A stretch of DNA of 64,000 bases from Cricetomys ansorgei (GCA_026225945.1 JAMJFZ010001627.1:17501-81500), one strand, 5' to 3'; shown: positions 33,405 through 45,260, counted from the first letter of the stretch. Notes: generated from the sequence alone by a model not told the origin. Program-made: numbers and translations.

Positions 33405-33870
33405 TTCATGGCAAAGGACAGTTTATTCTTTGCTAATTCAATCTCTGGTCCTAGAAGGCTTCAGCCTCTGTGCAATCTAATCTTCACACCTAAACCTAGA
33501 GCGTTTCAGCCTCAGTTCCTTACTGCTGACTAACTCGCTGTGACTTCTGACTCTCTTTCTGTCTTAGCTCATTCTGACTCTGCTCTTCTCTCCTGAACTG
33601 GACTGTGAGCTAACTACACTCAAGCTGCCTCACTGAACTAACTCTCCACCTTCAGTCTGAGCGCTGCGTCTTGTCTGCTTCCTGTCTGCTTCCACACTCT
33701 GCTTCTACCTTGCTTCCTTTGAACTCTGAACTCTGCTTCTACTCTGCTTCTCCCTCTGAAATCCACCTTTCCCTCCCAAGTGCTGAGATTAAGGGCATGT
33801 GCCATCACTGCCTTCTGAAATGGATTTAAAGGTGTGTGCTACCCTGGGATTAAAAGCATGTACTAATATT
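33405..33870 (-). mobile_element. Composite B1-headed repeat, copy A (minus)
   Basis: On the minus strand it has a B1-like head in duplicate (complements of cctcccaagtgctgagatta and, again, gggattaaaagcatg). A purine-rich body follows, with gagtgtggaagcagacagga and gaagcagag words, then gcacagaggctgaagccttc and a tail gaattagcaaagaataaact. The same order occurs on the plus strand at 43610-44345. It sits inside an antisense L1. Possibly an LTR or a SINE-headed composite; family not named. Confidence 0.7.
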
Positions 33871-33984
33871 TTATCCTTCAGTAGCCATGCTGCGGGTTCA
33901 GAGATCAAACGTCTATCACACAGGCTTTCCAGTGTAATCCTTAACTAGAGCAGCCATGCTGCTGGATAAAGAATCACATGCTCC

Positions 33985-34625
33985 TCTACATCTGGGTATG
34001 TTGATTCATATTCTTTGGATGTAGACCAGTTTGATATTTCTAAATTCCATTTCATGACACACTTCCAGACTGATTTCCAAAGAGGCTGCACATGCTCATA
34101 TCCTGCCATCAGTGAATGATGACAGTCCCCCTTTCTGTGCCCATATTTATTCCGTTGGAGAGAATCCCAAAGGAGTTTTAGTTAGAAGTTCCTAGTCGGC
34201 TAGTGTGTAAACACTTATTTGAGTATTTATTGATTATTTGTATGTCTTCATTTGAGAACTATGTTCTGTTCATTAGCCCATTTATTGTTTGGAGGATATG
34301 GTTATTGTTGTTCAGTTTTTGCCTTTATTTATTTTCGATATTAATCATATCTGATGTGTAGTTGGCACAGAATTTGTTCTCATTCTGTAATCTTTTTGTT
34401 CCTTCTAGTGGTTGTTTTTTTTGTTTTTGTTTTTTTGCTTTGCAGAAGCTTTCAAGTTCATGTAGTTCCATTTGTCAGTTCCTGGCATCATTTCCCACGT
34501 TATTGGAGCCCTTTGTTTGACTCTATTGGGAAAATGTCAAACTCTTCCTAAGTAGTTGTTTCTATGTTCGAGAATTCATATGCGTCCCCACCCTTGCCAA
34601 CACATAGTAATGCTGGTATGCTTCT
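33985..34625 (-). mobile_element. L1 ORF2 3' part, antisense (third of three), right part
   Basis: tattctttggatgtagacca, gtttgatatttctaaattcc, cagactgatttccaaagagg, ttctgttcattagcccattt, tcatatctgatgtgtagttg, gctttgcagaagctttcaag and catgtagttccatttgtcag are in the order of complementary L1 ORF2. Broken in all frames. Confidence 0.8.
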
Positions 34626-34654
34626 GTTTCCTTTTTCTTTTAATGCTTTATTTA

Positions 34655-34717
34655 TCCCCTATCATCTATCTGTCATCTACCGGCCTGTCTATCATCTATC
34701 TAGGTGTCTATCTATCG
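34655..34717. repeat. (TCTA)n-type degenerate tetranucleotide run
   Basis: Repeated tcatctatctg, ctgtctatcatctatct and gtctatctatcg words, adjacent to the tail side of a minus-strand SINE. Confidence 0.8.
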
Positions 34718-34910
34718 TGTGTACGCATATGAGACGGTGTGAGTATGCACCACAAGCTTGCCAGGGGTCTAAAGAGGATGGAAGAGGGCGTGGAATTGTA
34801 GTTATAGGCAGTTGTAAGTCTCCACGTGGGTGTGGGGAACTGAACCTGGGTCTTCTGCAAGGGCAGGAAGTGCTCTTAGCCCCAGAGCCATCTCTCCAGC
34901 TGCTGCGCAG
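34718..34910 (-). mobile_element. B3-type SINE
   Basis: Minus-strand head (complement of gagccatctctccagct), box-B-like part (complement of gggaactgaacctgggtctt), then gaggatggaagagggcgtgg. Nearly full length; the TCTA run forms its tail side. Confidence 0.8.
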
Positions 34911-35208
34911 TTTTCCTACAGTTGTGCTCATCGGGAGCAGTCCTCCCTGGTCCCTGAGCACTGGACTGTGTGGTTGTTGTCCCTCTCCACTTAGCCAAAG
35001 CGATTCGCCTTATTTGACTGTAAAATCCTCGTGATCAGTGTGATCTGTTTATTTGGGAATATTTAAGCCTGACAACTTAGGAGCTATATGTCTAATATAC
35101 ATTATGTTTTATTTGTACACCTTTACAGCGATTACATCCATTCTTTTCATCTTCATACTACAGATGTATTTTTTGACAGAGACACTACTATAAATTTAGA
35201 GACACAGA
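34911..35208. other. Unique sequence
   Basis: No gene or repeat identified. A short AT-rich part precedes the B2 element. Confidence 0.4.
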
Positions 35209-35372
35209 GGCTAGAGAGATGGCTCAGTGGTTAAGAGGACCTGGGTTCGATTCCCAACACCCACATGGCAGCTTACAACTGTCTGTAACTCCTGTTTCAG
35301 GGAATGTGACTCCCTCATACAGATTTATGAAGGCAAAACACCAATGTATGTAAAATAAAAATAAATTATCCA
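35209..35372 (+). mobile_element. B2 SINE with internal deletion
   Basis: Head gctagagagatggctcagtg, then gacctgggttcgattcccaa (box B), cacatggcagcttacaactg, and an end with aaaataaaaataaattatcc. About 20 bases normally between the head and gacctggg are missing. A degenerate target-site pair may flank it (aaatttagagacacag before, aaattatgaggcacta after). Confidence 0.85.
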
Positions 35373-36029
35373 AAAAATTATGAGGCACTACCTTTCAGTG
35401 TGTGCACATAGATGTCTACAGACAGAACATGGTGGGTGTGGTTTTTCAAAATATTTAGCCTATAATCTTACGCTGCGTATGTCCGTCCTTTCCTGTAGTT
35501 TTAATGTCTAACGACTGAATTGCTGTACTTTATTTTTGTAAATAAAATTTGAATGGCATATAAGTTTTACTTCATTAGCAAGGGAGTTGCTTATATTATG
35601 AACAGAAAAAAAAAAGAGTTAGAAATGACTAGAAATATTTCTACCCTCATATTCCAGTGCAGTGAAAGTACAGAATCCAGCCGCTAGCATTGCTGCTACG
35701 TTCAGACGTGTTGGTGCTGGCTTGAAGTGTCGCTTCTGTCAACGGATAGTGTTGTGTTTATCATAAGTATCTTCTCATAAGCCCTTATGGAGAGGCAGAA
35801 GTTCAGAAGGCGGCTGCACAGATTCCACTTGGCGTTTGGCCCCGGGAATGCACATTTTCACACGGCGCTCACGGAGAGGAGCGCAGCTGCCACCCTCGTG
35901 CTAACGGGAGCCGCACACGCAATTTATTGCCGCACTGAGAATGTATGGCTTCCTGCTCAGTTTATTCAATCAAAAGTAATTAAGAAGTATTCTTATCTGC
36001 TTCTCATTTTAAAGGTAGAAAAGAACGTT
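35373..36029. other. Unique sequence with a small CpG-rich patch
   Basis: 35800-35940 holds about 12 CpGs in 140 bases (cacacggcgctcacggagag, gaggagcgcagctgcc). No gene evidence; flanks are AT-rich. Confidence 0.4.
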
Positions 36030-36740
36030 GCATTCCACTGAAAGTGAACATTTAGGCCATAAATTTCATAAACCCAACGATGAGTTTGGACGTGCTTTTG
36101 GGAAAATTTAATTTATAAGAAAGGAAACTCTTGGAATATGGCTATAGCATGTCAAGCTTGAGTTCTGTGCTGGTAATTACTATGCAAATAATATTGCTTC
36201 TCCCAAAGACCTTTGTCATGAATTGCCTGGTAATGGAACAAGGTTATTGAGCACTGCTTTGTAATAGATGTTTCTATGATAGTATTATACATAAGACCTA
36301 AATATAAATTAGCAGTGGTAAATGACTAAAATAGTCCCTCCCACATACTTGCTTTTTACAATGCCAGCATTAAAGATGTTTGTGTAAATGCTTTAACTCG
36401 GTTTATTTTTGTATTTTCTAGCCATGCCTGCCCTAGTAAATCTGTAGCAATGATAGTAGTCAGTTTTGTTCCTTCGCTGTCACTGAGAGAGTGTCATAAT
36501 GTTTAGTGGTTTGCTCTTTAGCTGTCAGCATTTGTTACAGTTCAGTGATGCATGGTAAAATGCGAGGGACATTGTCTTCCTGCTAATGCATTAATGCTGT
36601 GATCTTTCTCAATGACTTCTTATTCAAGGTCAACATAATGAGATCCGTTGGTATTTTTCAGAATTTGTTTATCAATCAATACATTTTCCACCAAGAATAT
36701 TTTTTAATGTTTATTAGGCGCTTTAAAAAAATGTTAGTTA
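36030..36740. promoter_or_regulatory. Candidate enhancer with homeodomain-octamer-SOX motif cluster
   Basis: TAATTA (36174-36179) and a perfect octamer ATGCAAAT (36182-36189) sit two bases apart. The SOX-like CCTTTGT follows at 36210-36216, then gaattgcctggtaatgg. The whole 700 bases lack transposon identity and are AT-rich with unbroken motif-like words. The motifs are visible; conservation and activity are inferred. Confidence 0.35.
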
Positions 36741-37896
36741 AATATATATTGATATGAAAAAATACCATTGATGCCTTTTTTGTCTTTAATTGTAGTTCTC
36801 AAACAATATTTTTTAATTCTTTTGCAGTCACGACAGACATTATTCATTAGTTCCTTTACTGTTGGCTCTGAGAATATAACACAGTAAAATTCTAGGTTTC
36901 TGTGAAATATTTTAATTATTATTTTTGGTTTATGAACAATGGATATGAAAAAATAAACCAAATCTGGCCATTTATGCTGCTTACTCAGTAGACTCTCAGT
37001 CACAAGGCGTTTTATAGTTCACAAGTGGCCTCTGCACGGGTTTGTCTCCATCCGGATCCCACTCTCTGTGGCAGGTCTTTCAGGGACGTTCCCTCATTTA
37101 CAGGAGAAACACAGAGCGGTGACAGTTGCAACCAAGCTCACACAGTTGAGGATCGGACTTCATGTTAAAAGCTCTAATGCCAGTTCCTCGTGTCACTGTC
37201 GTAACTGTGGAAGTGTGACAGTCGTCACTGTCCCTCTAGTAGTCGGTCTAACTACCTCTGCTCCCGCTTCGTGGCAGGTCACTGCCAGCCTGGCTCTTCG
37301 TTCACACGCACACACCTTCATCTCCTGCCGCTAGAAATGCTCACTGGGATAAGAGTTCCATTGTTTCGTGTTTGAACTTAACTGGTTGTCCTCATTTCCC
37401 TTAGTAGCATGGGAGATGTTAGCATGGGATAATCTTCTTTTGTTGGTTTGGCAGGAAACAGTATATGCTTTAGGTTTATCAGGGACATGCTGTACAGTTA
37501 CACACCGTTACGTCATCAGTGGCCTCCAATTATTCCCACAGCAGTTTCAGAATTTTAAAGAACCAGATAATTTATGACGCAGACTACACTGTCCAGCCTT
37601 GTTTTTCAAGCACCTTTTAAAATCCGTATTGTTAGCTTTGCTATGCACAGCAATTAACTTCTGCTATTTGAAACCATCTTTCTGTATTGAGCCCCTGTGC
37701 CCTCAGGAATATAGTTCAGAAATCTGAACTCCAGTGTTCAGAAATTCTCAGCTGAGAGAGTTAACTTGAAAACAGTATCTGAATTGTGAAGCCCCGCACC
37801 AGGATTTCATTTTGAAATACCTCTGCAGGCCAAGTGAGAGGCATTATACATATTGAATACTTTCAATACTCTTGGACAGATTGTGATAACTGCATG
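36741..37896. other. Unique sequence, nothing recognised
   Basis: AT-rich to about 37000, then mixed composition. No repeat or gene identified. Short frames at 36734-37003 and 37068-37334 have no supporting context. Confidence 0.5.
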
Positions 37897-37940
37897 TCCT
37901 AGCTAGTGTTAATTATCAACTTGGTTCAACCAAGAATCAT
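37897..37940 (+). mobile_element. LTR-like rodent repeat, left part (second copy)
   Basis: ctagtgttaattatcaactt, then gttcaaccaagaatcatc, is the start of the same broad repeat type as at 6961. It is cut by the B3-type SINE at about 37941. Confidence 0.6.
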
Positions 37941-38161
37941 CTTTTGAAGTTTTTTAAAGAAGTAAAATCTTATATTATGTGTATGCATGTTTTGACTGCA
38001 TGTGTGTCTGTACAGCACACGGCTGCAAGTGAGGGTGCAGGAGCCCCTGGAATTCGAGTTGCAGATGGTTGTGAGTCGCCATGTGTGTACTGGGAATCGA
38101 ACCTAGATCCACTAGAAGAGCAGCCAGCGCTCTTAATCGCTGAGTCATCTCTCTGATCCCT
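37941..38161 (-). mobile_element. B3-type SINE inserted in the LTR-like repeat
   Basis: Minus-strand SINE head (complement of gctgagtcatctctctgatc), box-B-like part (complement of gggaatcgaacctagatcc), and a TG-rich distal end at about 37975. It separates gaatcatct from tctcagttgag of the host repeat. Confidence 0.8.
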
Positions 38162-38485
38162 ACAGCCAGGTATTCTCAGTTGAGTAATTAGCTTTCGTCA
38201 GGCTGACTGGATATTTATGAGGGATGGCATTGATTTCTGTAGGAGGGCCCAGCCCGCTGTCCCAGGCCGCGTAAGGAACACAGCTAAGCCCAGTCCTGTG
38301 AACAAGCTAGAGTGGCCGTAACAAGCCACTCTCCTCTTGGGTTCCTGCTTCAGTCCCTGCCTGACCCCTCAGCGATGGACTGTGACTAGGACGTATAAGC
38401 TAACTAAGCCCTTTCCTTCTAAGCTTTCTGTGGCCATGGTGTTTTGTCACAACAATTCAAATGCACACCAGAACACCACGAGTTG
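38162..38485 (+). mobile_element. LTR-like rodent repeat, right part (second copy)
   Basis: ctcagttgagtaattagc, aggagggcccagcccgctgt, gcttcagtccctgcctgacc, gcgatggactgtgactagga and ggccatggtgttttgtcaca are diagnostic words of this repeat in order. The clean 3' part shows what the copy at 7765 has lost. It has only a few ctgcct words where the 7196-7764 copy has its minisatellite. Confidence 0.75.
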
Positions 38486-40400
38486 CAAAGGCCTAAATAT
38501 GTCTAGAATATGTTCAGAAATGGCTAAAAGCCTCCATTCACATTTTCAGTAACTTTAATTCCAATGTGTGGACAATAACTAGCTCTATTGTTGTATACAG
38601 ACATATAAATAATATATTTCACATGTGAAATATGCATCATTGTCATTATATTCAATGATTTGTTAGAAATTTAGAATTCTTTTGCTATTGTAGAAACTTA
38701 AGTTCTAACTAGGCTTAAGTTCAAGTAAACTTTGCAAAACAAACAAACTACACAACATTGCTTTTTTCTGAGTTTTCAGTTTCTAAAGAGTGTTATCCTA
38801 ATGTTTATTTAGAGTTAATGCATTCAATAATTTATGAAATGAGTAGATAAAATTGGAAAACATCAAGCTTTTACTGATAGTTACTGGAGACAATTTTAAA
38901 ATTTATTTCCAATTCTTTGGATAAGGTGAATTTATTATATTGTAACTAATCTTTAAATACAGAAATTAAATAGAAATATTTACCTGAATGTTATTAAGAT
39001 ACCAACTGTAATAATATGTTGTAGTTTGTGATTCTGCTTTCTAAAATGATGCGTGATTCCAGTGTGACTGCAGAGGCTTCGGGGTACTGAAATCACATTG
39101 CTTCACAAGGATGAGCTCACTTGTCCTTCAGTGCCACCGTAACCTTGGACAGGATATGGAGCACAGTCTGTTCAGTGGCCAGAAGCTTTAGCAAAGGGAC
39201 TAGCTGGGGTCCACAGAAAGACCATCTTCTGGGATCGACAGCAAGATTTATGTACAAAGTACTTGACTGACTTCCGAGCTGAGGTCCATAGGCTGTAGTT
39301 ACAAAGCAATAAGGTTTAATGTAGATTCCTACTAGGTGACTGAGGAAAAGTGTACTTTGTGAATCACCTTAGTAATCTTGAAAATTATGTCAGAACTCAC
39401 AGTCTAAAGAATGGTATTTCCTCTGTTCAGAATGAGACGCAGCGTATTACACCTGCCCACGGTGTTACTGTCTTCTGTTCCATTTTGGATCAGTGTTCCA
39501 GAACACAGAAATGAGTGATATGCAGTGTGGCTAAAGCTAGGGGTAAAAAAACGATATTTTGGACGCTCTATCTGTGTAAGATGGAAATACTCGTTTGATT
39601 GTACCATCGATGTAATTGAAAGGCGTGGTGTGTCCTGCCTTCAGCACAGGTGGGAAGAAGACAGTGTCATCACGCTCTGTGGTTATGGGAGCGTGTGTCT
39701 GCACCGTCCCTGTGAGAGCAGCTTCAGCAGCTAGCATAAAATTATTCACAATGGAAATGGAGTTAGCTGCCTTCTATTATACTGGATTCTATGACAGGAG
39801 CTGTTAAGCAGAGTTTCAGTTTTTCTTCACAAACAGCACAGTGTGTGAACTTACCTTCATTTAGTAAGTGAAGTTCATACAGCTTAAGTAACAGTCACAG
39901 ATGTCAGGGCTCAGAGTGAAGGAAGCAGCGGTTGTAATAGAAATGAAGCCCGTTCTTGCTGCTCCCTGCCCCGTGTAGCCTCCCAAAGCAGCAGCATATT
40001 CAAAACAGACCAAACTGTAATCGATAGGCGCACGTGATTGAGCTACTGATTAACTTTACATTGCAGAGCCTCGGTCCCAACAAGACCTTCGTTTTTCTCC
40101 ACATAGGTTGATTTCTGTGAAAATAAACCACAGCCCCATCGGGGAATATTCATGTTTTTTTCCTCTTTGAACTCCATAAAACGTTATTTGTAGTGATTTA
40201 TAGCTTTATCTTTATGCGTAAATGACATTTAATTGATCACTCTAAACGAGGCAGTAAGAACAGCATGGTGACTGGGTACCAGTCGGTCTGCACTCAGAAG
40301 CCAGTCGCAGGTTTAATCATCGTCTTTGCGTTTGATTTCCTGTTTGTGACTCAGAGGACATGACACAGCCACCCAGACTGCGGTGCATGGTCCTAGGACG
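38486..40400. other. AT-rich unique sequence
   Basis: No transposon, exon or RNA gene recognised over about 1.9 kb. 38560-39010 is very AT-rich with octamer-like and homeodomain-like words but no tight cluster. Confidence 0.5.
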
Positions 40401-42681
40401 GCGCTCACAGTGAGTGCTGACGTGACCTAATGAACAAGTTTCATCAGGGAAGCTTTCACGCCAGGGTTATACAAACTTGATTTCCTTTTTAACAAAAGGA
40501 AGCCGAACATCTTTAATCTGTTTTATGCACTGAGGAAGTTTTCAGGACAACAGAAGTTCTCCCTGCAGCATTTCGGATAAGTAAAAATTACCAGGGAAAG
40601 AAAACAAGTGTAAACCTTAAACTTTGCCTTAAAATGGCAAACGTGGCTAATGCAAAAGACACACTCACTGCTTCAGAATGCAAATTCTCTGCAGTCAGCA
40701 GAGGATTCTTATACATGTGCTGTTTACTACAAGAGGGTAAAGACGAACTTGAGGAGGTGGATCTGATTGGCTTGGATGTTTCTTTACCTCTGTGGCATTG
40801 TCTAGTCGCCCTGGAACTGAGCTCCTGAGTGAGCAGAGCAAGACAGGTAACATAAGTGCGAAATAGTAAGGCCCATAGAATACAACTCCACTTCTAAAGT
40901 TATAACTCTTAATTATAGGTATTATTTGAGAGCTATAAGATTAGGTAATTCATTGGGAGGTGAAATTTTAGTTTACATATCTCAGGTAGTTTGGATTCTG
41001 TTTCACAGGACACTCTTCTGACACTGTCAACATATATCAATTTAAGCTAAACACAGGCAGACACGGTAGACACATTTAAGGGTATACAGGGATTTGCAAT
41101 TTGTATATCCTTTGTGGAGTCTTTAATTCTTACTGGTTTAGCATACATCCTAATCAAGGTAAATCACATGCATGAAGGAGCCCGTGTCACTGAGAAGTTT
41201 ATATTCCATTGAGAGGATTAATATGTTGATACAAGAGGTCTTACACTTAAAACATCCATTTTAACTGATTTTTAAAAACTCAATTTTAATAACAAAATCC
41301 CATGGTACATTGCACTAAATTCTATCAGCTCTCATCTAATGCATATAGGCATAAAATGTTATCATGTTAAATTTACTTGTACCTTTGAGGTATTGTTTTT
41401 CATTTAATATAACTTTTTTAGTTACGCACATTATGGAATAATGTGCTACTTTCTTGGTAGTATAGACTGCTTAGTGAAACCTTCCTGCGTGTTTAAATAC
41501 TGTGTACATTTAAATATTCCTTAACTCATGAGAGAGCTAAATATAAAGGGTGCACACTAATTTCAAAGGAGCAACGAGAAGGAGAAAACCTCCATGTTAA
41601 AATAGCAGCACTGCCTTTGTGAAGTAGTGGAAGGCCCACGCATTTAACGCCCTATGAGCAGTGGGCTTACTTTCCTTGGTTCCACTTTATGCCGCAGTCG
41701 TCCAGGATCTGGTGGCTCCGTGGACACCGAGCCTTTGGTGAGCACGTAGCATCGTAGTGGCTGTGCGTGGTTGGGGACAAGGAAGCAAAGAGAGAGGGCC
41801 CTGGGGTGACCCTGGAGAGCACAGCACGTAGTATCCTAGGGTTTCTGGTGTGGCCCATCTTAAAGGTCTCCCTAGTTCCCAGCAGTACTACCAAGGATCC
41901 AAACCTTTAACACAAGGGCGTCTAGGGGGCGCTCATCCAAACCTTAAAAATGTTGGAAAGGCAGGCTAGATATTTCAAACCACCATATACTTTCCCAACA
42001 GCTCTAAAGAATGTTAGAAGATGTCTGCAAGGTAAAATAGCAAAAGCAGATCAGCAGTTTTGAGATCTGACCAGACAGAGCCAGTGGAACTGAAAATGGA
42101 ACAAATGCAGGAGCAGGGAATATTTGTACAGAAACTCCAGGAACGTAAAATAAATGTCTCACAGAAATGAGTGAAACCGCGTAAATTCTAATCGCTTCTT
42201 AATACCTACGCTGAGCAGCGTGATGTAGAAAGTAGTCTTAGGACCGCTCAGGCATCGGGACAGGCTTCCCGTCTCCTCCGCCCAGCTTAGCGTTTGTAGC
42301 AATGACGTCATTTCGGTAATTTTTCTGAACTCATTAAAGAAGCCACAGAGAAAAGTACATGCGTGGAAATGCTAGAACACACCCCAGAAGATGAAACACA
42401 GCCAGACTGGATACAAGACAGCTGCTGTAAACAAACTAAAGCCTGCCTCAAAATACAACTGTTTATTTATATAACATTCTGTGAAGCAGTAATTAGAGGG
42501 AGGGGAAAAGATCAGCTCTTTCTGGCCGAATCAGGGGAGATCGTGACTACAGAAGGTCTGGGCAAGGGATTATTTTGAAATTTGTTACACATTTTGGTTG
42601 TGTGAAAACTATTCACATGCTAAAATTAACAAACTGTGTTTGATAAAATTCTGAAATGAAAAATGAACACTAAAAGTCTCT
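40401..42681. other. Unique sequence, nothing firmly recognised
   Basis: 40420-40640 has mildly enhancer-like texture (aaccttaaactttgccttaa). 40960-41560 is AT-rich. 41640-42360 is mixed with several CpGs. No gene. Frames of 60-75 codons are unsupported. Confidence 0.45.
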
Positions 42682-42885
42682 CCAGGCGTGGTGGTGCACG
42701 CCTTTAATCCTAGCACTGGGAAGGCAGAGGCAGACGGATCTCTGTGAGTTCAAAGCCAGCCTGGTCTACAGAGTGAGTTCCAGGACAGCCAGAGTTACAA
42801 CAGAGAAACCCTGTCTCAGGGGACAAAACAAAAACCAAACAAACAAACAAACAAAAAAAAAAACAAACAAAAAGAAAAAAAATCT
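42682..42885 (+). mobile_element. B1 SINE with long A-rich tail
   Basis: Full-length B1: caggcgtggtggtgcacgcc, tttaatcctagcactgggaa, gtgagttcaaagccagcctg, gtctacagagtgagttccag, gacagccagagttacaacag and agaaaccctgtctcagg, then an A/C-rich tail (aaccaaacaaacaaac). It has intact A- and B-box regions. The agagttacaac variant is shared with the other two B1 copies here. Confidence 0.95.
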
Positions 42886-43609
42886 CAATATATGTAAATT
42901 AAAATTATTTAAATATTTAATTTCAGAACATGTTAAATGTTATAGCCAACATATTGGACAATAATTTTACATATATACAGATTAGGAGAGAGATTAATTT
43001 AAAATAATTCATATGATGGGTTAAACTAAAAGAAAACTTTAAATGATAGATATAGAAATGCATTTACCGTAGTATTTAAATATACATGAAAATGTACTCA
43101 CTACTTAACTGGTAACATGTATCGTTCAATGTTTACTTCCAATCTAGAGGAGAAAAACAAACAGAAGGGTAAGGATTAAAAAAAACCAAAATTCAGATAT
43201 CATAGTGAAAGCTTACAAGGGAATAGGGCAGATTCACTGCATGGGGTGATGGAAATCCAGATGCCACAGTTAAAGGCGTGCTCAGTGAGGTTCACATCAG
43301 AGAACTAGGGTGTTCTGACTTGGTAAGTAAAGAAAATTTGACTCTTATTCTTCAGTGAAATATTCTCAAAATAGAAAAGGCCATAATGCCGAGCACAACA
43401 AGTACAGAAGATTACATCATATACGAAGCACCAAGCTCTTCACAGCCTTTGGAAACCCTCCCTTCTCATGGACTAACCACTGAGAGCTATAGAGGCTATA
43501 GAGCTATATAGGCCTGTGTGAAAACTAGGAAGGGTCTATATTCCAGGGGTCTATATGAAGGGACTGCATTTAGAGGCTTGTGTGGTCTGGATGGAATGTA
43601 GAAAGAATG
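42886..43609. other. AT-rich unique sequence
   Basis: No repeat family recognised. gagctatagaggctatagag (43484) is a small local duplication. Nothing suggests a gene. Confidence 0.45.
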
Positions 43610-44345
43610 TTAGGAATATTGGTACATACCTTTAATCCCAGCATTCAGTAAACAGTGGTGGTTCATGACTTTAACCCCTAAAGCAGGAACAGAGTGTGGA
43701 AGCAGACACAGGAAGCAGAGCTCAGAAAGAATCAGTGTCACACAAGAAGTGACTTCTGAGATGAATCACTGAAGGACAGGCAAAGTGACTAATCAGAGAA
43801 AGAGTTCGCAGAGTGAGTTAAAGTGAGGATACATCCAACTCTCAGGACATAAAAGCAGGCTCTCGGCTGAGAGCAGGTCAGTTGCAGCAGGGAGTATAAG
43901 GCAATCAGTCTGAAGCAGACAGGTCGGGGAGAGACACAGCAGTGCTTTGCAGAAGAAGACAGGAAGAGTGAGTCAAGTTGAAGCAGAGCAGAGCAGTTCA
44001 GCCAGAGTAAGCCAGAATCAGAAGAGTTTGGTCAGAAACTGTCAGCCGGCTCAGAAGGTCAGTTTGAACAGTCAGCTTGGTGACGACTTTGGGCCAGAAC
44101 AAGAGTGCGTTGAACCAGAAGAGTCAGAGTTCAGAAGTCAGAGTTGCTCAGTCAGCACTAAGTCTCAGAGGTTAGTTAGACTGTACAGAGTTTAAATGCT
44201 CTAGATTGTACGGAGGCTGAAGCCTTCCATTTCTAGGGTTATGAGTAGGTTGTACAGAGGCTGAAATGCTCCCGGGCTCCTAGACTAAGAATCAGTGATT
44301 GAACTAGCCAAAGAATAAATGGCTTAGCCCAGAACTTATGGCTGC
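43610..44345 (+). mobile_element. Composite B1-headed repeat, copy B (plus)
   Basis: Head acctttaatcccagcattca is followed 20-odd bases later by a second B1-like word, catgactttaacccctaaag. Then gagtgtggaagcagacacag, a purine-rich CAG/GAG body (43690-44170), gattgtacggaggctgaagc and a tail gaactagccaaagaataaat. Same order as copy A at 33405-33870 (minus), but about 270 bases longer in the body, which has cagagcagagcagttcagcc-type repeats. ggacataaaagcagg (43846) could be a TATA box if this is an LTR. Confidence 0.7.
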
Positions 44346-44994
44346 AGAGAGCTTCCTCAGACTTTCCCAGGGCTGGAGGAGAGAGGATAGAATATTCTAG
44401 TTGAAGTGTCCTCTGCTGTCAGAAGTCTCTCCTGTACCAGGATGTTCTGCATCCCTGAGCTGTTAACTTTGTCCTCTGTGGGGTCGTCAGTTGCCAGCTC
44501 TTAGGTTTCTGACCTGAAGCAAAGGTTCTCTCCATTCTGTCTTTTCTTTAACAGTTTCTTCAATAAACTGTATGCTTTTGAAAGTGGAGCTTTTCTTCTT
44601 GCTGTGGTGTTTTCTAACATGTATACCAGTTTCTCAGGGGACTGGGTTACAGTTGCATTAATATCATATAAAATAGAATTTACAACAGAAAGTATATTAA
44701 TTGATTATGACAGGAAACCTTCCCTGTAATGAGCTATATTTATTAGCAGAGTGTAATAAATCTGAATTTTAATCCCCTGATAGAATAACTTCAGTATTAT
44801 AAGATGTTGAAATTAAAATACCATCAGAGAAACATTTAAATGCCTCTCTTCCAGTATGTGATAGGTCAGGGAAGTAAAAATCATTTTAAGAAAAAGAAAT
44901 TATTTTTGAATACCACAAATCACCATGATTTATGAGAGATATGAAACCCCGATACAAAGAAAGGAGCACACAGTTTTAAAAAGTATTTTCATTC
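44346..44994. other. Possible downstream part of the composite repeat, then unique
   Basis: Includes cttcaataaactgtatg (AATAAA at 44562-44567), which might be a polyadenylation signal if the composite element is a longer LTR. I cannot extend the family match this far. After 44650 the sequence is plain AT-rich DNA. Confidence 0.35.
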
Positions 44995-45260
44995 TTCGAG
45001 AATTTCTAACAATAAACCTACAGTTTTCCCCACAACTCCTCCAGATCTACCACCACCTGCCCACATCATCAATGCTGTGCTCTTTTCTTGCTTTTAAATA
45101 ACCCACGGATTGCAGTTTGTACTGTCCGTATCCCCTGGGAGAGGCCATCTTCCGGACTGTGGTTGACTAACCAGGAGCCATATTAAAACCAACTGATCCC
45201 AGAAACCATCCACTGTCCGTAGGCCTCAGACAGCGCTGCAGACCGAAACGCTTGCGGCTA
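44995..45260 (-). mobile_element. L1 3' untranslated fragment, Lx type, antisense
   Basis: ccccacaactcctccagatc, cccacggattgcagtttgta, ctgtccgtatcccctgggag and ggttgactaaccaggagcc follow the complement of the Lx 3' untranslated region in order. Confidence 0.7.

Noticed and set aside
43947..44195. 82-codon Gln/Ser-rich frame considered as a small gene
   Set aside because: It lies wholly in the composite repeat body, whose CAG/GAG words explain the composition.
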